From: Dermatemys mawii
Lineage: Eukaryota; Chordata; Testudines; Dermatemydidae
Assembly: GCA_007922305.1 (NCBI GenBank)
Contig: ML677373.1
Span: 12,574,127-12,638,126 of the forward strand
Length of the DNA: 64,000 nt
Reading direction: 5' to 3'
The notes under the pieces were generated by a model that ran no database searches, was not told the origin of the DNA, and worked only from the letters and a program-made list of their open reading frames with translations. Each line of letters opens with the position of its first letter. Positions within the stretch are counted from its first letter, which is position 1. Below are positions 55,161 through 64,000 of the stretch, one piece after another. The translations under genes and the position numbers were made by a program.

Positions 55161-57504
55161 GATCTTTGATGGTGTGACCAGAGCAACTTGCACCTCAGGT
55201 TAAAAACTACTGCCTTAAAGTGATCCAGCCTCAGACCTCCATCCAGGTACCCATGTCAAATATGATGAAAATTTCTGTAAATCTTATTTCATCATATAAA
55301 AGAAAAGGTTCTACCAGTCTCAAAGAATCGGACACATTACCTCCCAGGTATTGAATATTCCAGATCTTATCCAAATACATGCTACAGCCAATTCTTATTA
55401 ACTAAACGAAACTTTATTAAAAAAAACAAAAGTGAGAGAATATGGTTAAAAGATCAAATATACATACAGACATGAGTTCAATTCGTTTAGGTGCAGATTC
55501 ATTGCAGAGATGGTGAGCTTTGTAGCTGCAAAGAGTTCTTTAGAAATAGTGCATAGGTTATATTCCAAGGTCCAAATATCATATTCAGGGCATATCAGCA
55601 TAACTGGGACCTCAGTCTTGTGACTCAAACTTCCCCAGATGAAGCCTAAACAGATCTGAGACGACAGAATCAGAGCCCAAGGATCTTTTATACAATTTCA
55701 TGTCTTTTGACAAGTTGGAGTTCAAATGGTAAATAGCATGACTTTGAAGGAGGTCCATCACCGGTACTTAGCTATAGAATTAACATAAGGCAATTTGCTT
55801 GTTCCACCATTCACAGATTATTTGCTATACTTTTCAGAGAGAGATGAATACAAAGATATCCCTTGTTTACAATTCATTTAAATGATAGGATGTTCTTTTT
55901 ACCTCTGAATTATCAGAATACAGCATAGACAGGGCCTGTTGATTACATTGTGGACCCTACTCATATATATGTAAATACACAAACACCTCCCCACATGTCT
56001 TTTGAGGGTTGTTTATTTTGCAGAATGTTTAACCCTTTCTAGCCATGCATCACAGATGGTAAAAGTGCTAGTGTTCTGTGAGTGAATTAACAGTTCCCTG
56101 AGACTGTTGAACTCATCTATGGTGGGCTTGGCTAAATTTCAAAGTGGGTCTTTGAGCTGATTAGTTGGACCAGTAATGAACAGTAACTTGCTTATCTGGG
56201 CTCTTATGTTATTGTTTTATTAAAGTGCTGCAGAAATTGGTTAGAATAATCAGACCCTGCAACAGTCAAACAAACTAATCCAGTGAATACACAGGAAATG
56301 TCTAGAGACTCCATTAATAAGGAGACCAGAGGAAGCAGCCTCCATTTCAACACCAAAATATACAGATTCACTCAGTTTACATGGTTCAAAAAAGGTTTTT
56401 CCCACCTGCAAAGAGGAAAGGGAACAATGTGTACAGACAGATGTTGGTGGGGAGAGCATTTACTCTGCAAGTACTAAGCACAGGGAAGAGGCTACAGGAA
56501 GTTCTAATGTAGGAGGAAAAGGGTGGGGGTGAAAATCAGGATGGATGTGGCCCAGCAATTATACCTTGGGCTACTTACAACTGGACTCCATTGGTCCATT
56601 GTCAGCTAGACAAATTGTCTGGGTGCTTGTTGAATGAATCTAAGGAAGCATCTGTTCCTTTCCTCCTGCACCGGAGAGTAAGTCTATGAAGTCTCATCCT
56701 ATAACTGCCAATTCTTTAATATTCTCATTGCCCTCCTCTTGTGTCACTGTTATCGGACATTAGATTTGCACAATCTCGCACTCACGCCAAACGGTGTTTA
56801 TTGTCCCCCTGCTGGAGGAAAAATCTCATTTTACATGTTTCTATTGTTCCTTTTCCACCCTCCCTCTCTTCTAAGGTCAGACTTTGGCTTGTGCAAAGTT
56901 TGTGGCTGCATAGGACCCTGTGTTCTGGGTTTGTGTGTGGAGGGAATGCTGTCTCAGCATGCCATTCACATACTCCCCCCAGTCAAGGCCACTGCTTCCT
57001 GCCTCCATTGCCTCCCACACTTTAAAAGCTGAGTGGGGAAGCCTAGTGCCTGTTGAGTTGCTGAAATGCTCCCTGTTGATTGTTATGGTAGTGATGTCAG
57101 GAGTTTTCAGACACTCTGACTCCCTCCCTCTGTCTGTAAATGGCATGCATTGCCGATCCTCCCACTTGCCAGACCCTCCTTTCTCCAGATGTGCTCCAAG
57201 TTGGATGTCTGCCTGAGTTCCCACGTTCTTTTGTCATCCCACAAAACATAGGGGTGACACCTGCCTTCCCCTGGAAGCCTTCTCCTTGCTCCCTGACCTC
57301 TTCTTGGGTCAACAGCCTTTCCATCTGACTTCCTATGGCCTTTGCAAAGGACCAACCCTGCACTTCTCAAGGCGACCTTCCCGCCAATGAGAGTATGCAG
57401 AAGTGACATTGCCTGTGTCCTAAATTGTACATGAAAATTTTCTACTTTCATTCAGGATCACTTCATAACTCAGAAGTGTTAACTTTTGTTGTTGTTGCAA
57501 ACTT

Positions 57505-57608
57505 CTTGAAGACTAGCTCTGTGTATCTCAAAAGCTTGTCACTTTCACCCACAGAAATTTGTCCAATGAAAGATATTGCCTCACCCACCTTGTCTCTCTA
57601 ATTTTCTC
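57505..57608 (+). repeat. Penelope-like element 3' tail fragment
   Basis: CTCTGTGTATCTCAAAAGC, GTCCAATGAAAGATATTGCC and CACCTTGTCTCTCTAAT: the same tail as 26390-27245. Confidence 0.6.
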
Positions 57609-58224
57609 ATTAAAAACATGGAGAGGGGCACATTTTCATATGCTCACAGTACGAATCAATTTAGAATCCAAAAGCAGATTTAGAACAGTAGAACCTTTTA
57701 CACACAAAGTACAATTTTTAAGTGGCAAACCATTCAGCCAGAAATCACTGACAACTTTGTCTCTTGGGATTGTTTGCACAGCCTGTGTCTATCTCACTAG
57801 TGCAGTCATCTGCTTCCTGCTCCTTATCCAGCCTTCAAGCTGGAAGATGAAAAAGTGTCCATCACCTCCAGCATTCTGCTGAGCTCCTGGCTACTTCCTC
57901 GCTAGAACTGCTTGCATAGTACTGCCCCCATCAGTCACTATGTTTACTTTGGAGCTGCATTAATTGTTTCCAGTAGCAGTGAACAAGTTTCTCCTTGGAT
58001 TAGGAATTGCAAGAGTTACAATAAAGATGTATAGAGTACTGGAATGGAAATATTAGTTCTTAAAACAGTCTCTTTTAGGGTTTAGGATGAGGAAGCAGAT
58101 TGTTCCACATCTGCCTGCTGTGCGATTTCTTGTACCTTCCTCTGAAGCATCTGAAGCTGGTTACTATTGGAGATAGGGTATTGGGAGATGAATTTCAGGT
58201 CTGATCTGATATGGCAATTCCTGT

Positions 58225-58340
58225 GTTTTTCATACTGTATTAGTGCCTAGAAACCACCAGTCGAGGGTCAGGACCCCATAGTGCTAAACATTATACACTT
58301 GTAATGAAAAGGAGGTCCCTGCCCAAAGAGTTTTTCAATA
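58225..58340 (-). repeat. MIR/CORE-SINE-type 3' end
   Basis: GTATTAGTGCCTAGAAACCA, CAGGACCCCATAGTGCTAA and TCCCTGCCCAAAGAG, reverse orientation. Confidence 0.5.
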
Positions 58341-58383
58341 TCAGATGAAAGCTGTTTTAGAAATGCTAGGGATGGCCTATAAC

Positions 58384-58595
58384 AGGGGTTCTCCAACTAG
58401 TTAATTTAGTAAATTGCTTTATAGCAGTCCTTTTAACACTTACCTCTGGTAGCTCTTTCAGCCATGAGCTCTTAACCTGGGGGTTGTGAAGAGATGAGAG
58501 GGACATCTTGCCACCCTTTCTTCATGGCCAGATGCATGAGGAATTCCTTAAACTCTTTGTAACATAGTGTCACAGTATGAAAAAGGTTGAGAACA
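58384..58595. repeat. Degenerate hAT-like MITE
   Basis: CAGGGGTTCTCCAACT at the left and AAAAAGGTTGAGAAC at the right resemble Charlie-type ends. The target duplication is not clear. Confidence 0.4.
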
Positions 58596-58689
58596 AAAAG
58601 TGTTGGAGCAGATTGCTCCACTGGATGGTTAGCACAGTGGTTCCAGTCCCAGGAACCGATTTGGACTGTACAGTGTCAATAAAACACCT

Positions 58690-59695
58690 ATTAAATGTTT
58701 AAAAGCTATCTAACTGATCAGTCTCAAAGTAGTTATCAATGGGGAATCATCATGAATGAGGGTTCTACAGGAATTGATAATCAATGATCTAGAAGTAAAT
58801 ATACAATCACTTCTGATAAAACTGATACATGACACTGACTGATGGAGTGGTAAATTACTCCATAAGACTGCCTGTTGTTATCTGGGTCATTTGGTAAGCT
58901 TGAGTCCATTCAAACAAAATGTGTTTTAATGTAGCTAAATGCAAATTTATACATATAGGAACAAAAAATGCAGGCAATATCTACGGAATACGACTATATC
59001 CTGGAAAGCAATGACTCTGCAAAGAATTTAGGGGTTGTAGTGGACCAAGTACACTATATGAACTCACAGCGTAATACTGTGGCAAAAAGCATGAATGTGA
59101 TTCTTGGATTTATAAACAAGAGAGTACTGAGGTAATTTTTACTTCTGTGTTGGTGGGACCAATACTAGAATGCTGCATCTAGTTCTGTTGTCCACATTTT
59201 AAAAGGATGTTGAAAAATTAGAGTGGGTACAGAAAAGAGCTACAAAAATAATTTGAGGACTGGAGGAAATGCCTTACAATGAGAGACTTAGAATGCAATC
59301 AGTTCAATTTGTCAAAAAGATTGCAGTGTATAAGTACTTTCCTGAGGAGAAAATAATAGGTACTAAAGGGCTCTTTAATCTAGTGTAAAATAACATAATA
59401 AGAACCAGAGGCTGGAAGCTGAAACCAGACAAATACAAGTTGTAAATAAGACACATGTTTTTAATAGTGAGGGTGATTAACCACTGGAACAACCAACCAA
59501 AGGAAGTGGTGGATTCTCCATCTCTTGATGTGTTCAACTCAAGTCTCGATGCCTTTCTGGAAAGTATGTTTTAACCAAACTGAGGTTATGCTTTAGTCAA
59601 ATGCAAGGGTTTAATACAGGGGTAACTGGGTGATATTTAATGACCTCCAGCTAAATGATCTAATGATCCATTCAGGCCTTAAACTCTTATCAACC
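58690..59695 (+). mobile_element. CR1-like LINE 3' end
   Basis: TGTAGCTAAATGCAAATTTA, CCAATACTAGAATGCTGCAT and GTACAGAAAAGAGCTACAAA correspond to the C-terminal reverse-transcriptase region (L-E-C-C...V-Q-K-R-A-T). A 3' UTR follows with TTAATGACCTCCAGC. Frames are broken by stops. Confidence 0.7.
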
Positions 59696-59890
59696 TAAGA
59701 ATCCCAGCGAGTCAGTGAACTACCTGCTCCATTCTAGCAGTGATTTAGAAGCTCTTAGGAAACAGTGAACATGCAGTGAGCAGAATCCACATTATATGCA
59801 AGCAAGAAAATGACTTCCTGGGCTCTCAGTAATGGTTTAATATCTCTACCATTATCTTCTGAGTTAAAGGGAACTTTATGTCTGGTGTCT

Positions 59891-59935
59891 AGTGTCAGAG
59901 GGGTAGCCGTGTTAGTCTGGATCTGCAAGAGTGCT
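59891..59935. repeat. Penelope-type tail fragment
   Basis: GTCAGAGGGGTAGCCGTGTT followed by AGTCTGGATCTGCAAGAG, the same end as the insertion at 24020. Confidence 0.6.
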
Positions 59936-60506
59936 GGGTTATTAATGCTCTAAACAGAGTCACAAGACATGAGAGGCCAGATTCTGCCTTCAGGTGCACT
60001 CCTGCATTTCTATAAAAGCCAGTGGAGCTGCACAGGTAGGTATAAATGCGGTCAGAATTTGTCCATAAATCCTCTGGCATTCATAACCTGCACACATTAT
60101 CTGAGCTCTTCTTAAAAGACACTGCTACAGAATGTGGATGGCCCACTGATCATCTAAAACTGACATAATCCTATTTAAATGACAGCTTTCCCTGAAGATG
60201 AAGAAACCTTAATGAGTGAGTCTGGTGGAGGATTTAGCAGGGGCCCTGGGAGATCTGTGGTAATTAACCAGCTTTCATATTCCCTTTTATGAAATCCAGA
60301 TGAAAGAGATGTGGCTCTAGCAGACATCTTGTCACCCAATGAGGCTCGGGGTCTCCTGGCTGGGGAAGAGGTAGAAAGTGGAAGGTTATTTCCTCCTATA
60401 ACCAGACTTGCTCCTGATTTACTGTAGTGTCAGTGGGATGCCAGAGCTGAGCACTAGGCCTATGCATTTAAGTGACATAGAAACTGAACAAAGTCAGACA
60501 CCTGGA

Positions 60507-60673
60507 GCCAGGTTTTCAAGAGAGCTCATTACCCTTTTAGGTCCCTAACTGAAATGACAGATTTTCAAAAGTGCAGTGAGAATAATGGGAGCTGCTGAGT
60601 ACTCTTGACAGTCTGGCCACTTCATCTAGGACCTAGGTACTTAAATGTGAGCTGAGTTCTCTTGAAAACCTGG
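60507..60673. repeat. Foldback repeat
   Basis: GCCAGGTTTTCAAGAGAGC (left) is the inverse of the right end TCTCTTGAAAACCTGGC. This is a short non-autonomous DNA element type common in amniotes. Confidence 0.55.
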
Positions 60674-63600
60674 CCATTGTTATTTCTAGTCACTCCTATG
60701 GCCCCTGTCGCTGTAGTAGCTGCTGCTTTGTCTTCACTGCACAAAAGGTGGGCGTTTTACAGCATAACTAATGTGTTTTTGCTATCCCATTGTAAAATCC
60801 TAATGGCCAAAAGACACCTGTAGTTTTTACTGTGAGGTAGCTAGGTGAAATCAGTACTATGCCCACCTCCCCCTCCCCCTCCGCCCTTGTGGTAAAACTA
60901 GAATGCTTCATCTCCACAAGCAATTTAGTGGGGTAGCTTCTTGTGGTAAAAACAGAGCTTCTTTCTGAGAGCAAAGGCAAAGCCTAAGAGGCACCTCGAT
61001 GGGGTAGGAAAGCATGGGCTATGCTGCTGAACCTGAATAAAGCCAAACCCCAGGACTTCATTCATGTTATTGAAACTGCTAATTTGTCTGATTTGTATAA
61101 ATCAGCTATGGAACCAAAAAACACACAAGACCTGCCTTTCCACTGCCAGGGGGAGTGACTCATGCCTGTGCAAAGTGGGTGGGGAGGGGGCAGGTACCGT
61201 ATCAGAAGGGGAGTGTTCCACTGGCCTTGCGCAGTTATGAAGGATAATACAAAGAGCAGGGCAGGATCAGGCCCCCTTCTGTTACTTTGGTCCTGTAAAT
61301 GTTTCCTGTGTCATCCTAACAAAAAGTCCTCAGATGCAAATAGTTTTCAGTGTACACTCTAAGTGAATCCCAGGAAGGTCGGAAAGGAGCTCAGGTCCCC
61401 ATCCTGATGAGAGGTCAGTTTACAGATAAGTGGGGCACACTCCTTTGGCAGCTGAACTCCAAGCCTGCTGCCAGGGTTCACCCCCACCCTCCCCAGCCCG
61501 CGCAGAAGAAACAAGCTGGCTGTAATCCCTTCTGAAGAATTCCTCCATACATCTGAGCTATGGAATTGCTTCTAAATTCTGATCATGCTTGTGAGGCAGA
61601 ATCCTTGTTTAATTAAAGCGAGGGTTCGAGGGGTGGTGAGTTTGAACAGTTTCCCATGGTAGATGATGTCTCCTGCTTGGGGGAGTGAATTGTCTTTTTC
61701 TTAATGAAATCTGTCTCCTTTGTGGCAAGGATGAAATTGCTGTGGGTCTTCACCATTCTCCTGAAGAATGTGTCAGAGCTTCAGTTCCTCCATGGGAAGG
61801 CCAAGGATCATGTTTGCTTTTCATCTGGAGCAAATTAGGAAGTAGCAGTGACAACATTTGCCTGGGAGCTAGATGTGTGTGAATGAATGGGGCCTCTTAG
61901 CCAGAAGAAGAGATGCTTTGTAAGTGTTCTCTTCAGGAAGATGGAGCAGAGATGCAAAAACAAATACTTGGCACTTATAAGAAAGCTTTGTACTGTTTTA
62001 AATCTGGGATTTGTGGACTTCAGCCTCCTGCAAAGGATTGGCTCCTAGATTCCCAAGATTGCAAGCCATGTGGCCTGACTCTCTGCATTGCCATGCATGC
62101 ACCTTGTACAGTCATCTACCTTGGTGCAGAAGGGGTATAAAATAATACCATTCTGATGTGAGAACCTTCGAAGTCCACACTGGACTCTCCTTCCGGTGGC
62201 ATAAATGACCACACAAGGTGAGGGACAACCAACTCACACCTGTGCCTTCTCTATACACCCAAAGATGTGTTGGGTACCTCAAAAGACCAAGAGAGAAAGC
62301 CTAATGCGCTGGTGCCCTATACCTTGTGTGTCACTTACAAAAGTGTAAACTGAGTGCAATGTGATTGCTGAATACTAGCACATTGGAAAAGTAGGATATT
62401 ATACCCACTTGTGTAAATGACTGCAAAAGGTGCAGCTTATGGGGCCCCTGGTGAACACATTTCCCTGATAAACTATTGTGCGTTAGCCTAATACTACACT
62501 TGATCTTGGTTAACATTCTAGGTGCCTCATACAAGGAATATGTTTTGCTCCCTAATGATATCCTTTATTTCACTAATTTCACTTTCCTGTAGTGCCACAT
62601 ATGCACAATAGGGGCAAAGGCAGAAATCTTTGTGGACCCTTATCTTTGCATGTGGGGTGGAGGGCATAGTATAGAAACTAATTTCATTGGGTCCAGTCCT
62701 GTGGAGCTATGCTGATTTACACCAGCTGTGGTTCTTGTCCATTAGCTCTAATAAATGTAAGTGGATCATTGCAGAATACTTTCACAGGCTGCTCAGGTAG
62801 ATGGACTCTGTCACATGACACACATCTTCTAGGGACTATGCCATGATAACCAACTCATTGCACATAGTTTCCTGAGTAGTCCTTAGGTGGTGATGAGTTT
62901 TCCCACTACCAAACTGAATGGGATCACTTGAAGCAGATAGCCATCTGAAAGGCTTTATAGCCAACTTAAAAGTTCATGAGCCATCTTAAGGCTCTGACCT
63001 TGCCATCGTATCTGTGCAGGCAGCCTCAGTGCCTGAACATGGCCCTTGTTCAGTAAATGGAATTATGCATGGGTGTGGGGAGCTACCCATTCATATGATT
63101 GCTGGCAGAGGGCCTAAATTTTGTGGCTGCAGTGACCGATCAGTATAGGCTGTGGTGATAGGTACCAGTGTAAGAAGTTAGGTCAAAGATACTGGAGGGA
63201 GAGCAGAATTGGGCCTCCTCTTTGCCATATTGCATTAGATGTTTTTCTGTGAGAGGCAACTGCCTGAGAAAATACTATCCCATCTGTGCACAGAGCACAG
63301 GAAGCTCCTGTCCTCATGACACTGATCATTCTTGAACCTACTTTCTTTTTCTCCCTTCAAGTTCTGACAGACTCCCCAGCTACTGTCTGATAAATCCCAG
63401 GCAGGTTTCATAATTCACCCAGTTTCCCTGGGGCTCTCAAGCAGCAAATCAGCTTTTGTCATCTTTGCTTCTCTGGTGAAACTTCTTTCCCCTGAAGAAT
63501 GAAAATTCATCTCCTCTCTTCTCCCTGATAATGATTCCTAAAATGCAAACATTTTCAATCACCAGGAAGGCAACAGGTTGGGGGTGTCCATCGTTCCCAA

Positions 63601-64000
63601 GATGGCAAGGTGAGTAATCTTATTCCATCCTACGTGACTGTTCATGTTGGGGCCTTGTTGAACTCTCTTTAATTCACTACCAACTGTGCAAAGGTTATGC
63701 TTCACTCACTGTAGCCCATATTTTAAAATTCAGCAGTCTCTGAAGGTCTGCATAAAATTAATTTCTCAGGCTTCCTCAATCTTCTTTTTACTTTATGTTT
63801 GGGGCTGCAAGTAAGGGAACTCTGACTTCCTCCCCCCACACCCCCCAATCCAGTTCCCTCTCCCAACTTATTCCAAGCAAAACTTCTCTTCACTTCAGCT
63901 TTCCCTGCTTCATCTCCCATCCCAGCATCCTCTGCTTGGCTTCTTGCATCCACTGTAGAAAATGTGTGAGAGGACCTAGTAATTGGGGCAGGACACCTGG

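Larger units (their letters stand above)
49091..64000. other. Interval upstream of TSEN54 without a recognised gene
   Basis: Besides the named repeats, there are gene-free stretches such as 51.7-53.0, 55.2-57.5 and 59.7-64.0 kb. I compared the frames with the expected neighbour CASKIN2 (ankyrin repeats, SH3, SAM) and saw no match. A non-coding first exon or a long first intron of that gene could still be here. Confidence 0.45.

Noticed and set aside
63595..63625. Possible short coding exon ATGGCAAG followed by GTGAGT (CASKIN2 start?)
   Set aside because: Only three codons, which do not match the expected N-terminus. A chance donor-like site.

Overview
This is nuclear DNA of a vertebrate, most probably a turtle (likely cryptodiran). 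Two spliced genes on the minus strand can be read exon by exon. They are embedded in dense old repeats of types abundant in turtle genomes: CR1 LINEs, Penelope-like tails, hAT and other foldback DNA transposons, MIR/CORE-SINEs, a 5S-derived SINE and a tRNA-derived SINE resembling turtle CryI. Most long open frames are chance frames in GC-rich repeats or CpG islands.

Gene layout, in the direction of transcription (right to left): a CpG island at about 48.38-49.09 kb carries the start of TSEN54 (tRNA-splicing endonuclease subunit Sen54). All 11 coding exons are present (48973 down to 34659). They splice in phase to 527 residues, against 526 in human. About 3.6 kb further on, a second CpG island (about 30.42-31.11 kb) is the likely promoter and non-coding first exon of LLGL2 (lethal giant larvae homologue 2). 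Its first nine coding exons (17986 down to 825) encode the first 345 residues, and the gene then runs off the left edge. The order TSEN54 then LLGL2 in the same orientation matches human 17q25.1. CASKIN2, expected divergent from TSEN54 on the plus strand, was not found in the right-hand 15 kb.

Repeats by region: LLGL2 introns (1-17.9 kb) hold foldback elements and GC-rich turtle-type repeats. The large 5' intron (18-30.9 kb) holds a hAT element with a target-site duplication, a CR1 3' end, an inverted-duplicated Penelope-type tail with an 11-bp target-site duplication, and a longer Penelope-like relic with GIY-YIG remnants. The last TSEN54 intron holds a CR1 split by a 1.6-kb hAT foldback with a perfect 8-bp target-site duplication. 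A second copy of that foldback lies just upstream of the TSEN54 promoter. The right end (51-64 kb) contains a 5S rRNA-derived SINE, several MIRs, short MITEs and a CR1 fragment.

The two genes act in unrelated processes (nuclear tRNA intron removal; cortical cell polarity), so their linkage looks like conserved synteny rather than shared function. I found no new operon-like or defence-like system. The most unusual objects are the hAT foldbacks whose arms are inverted copies of the transposase 3' end.
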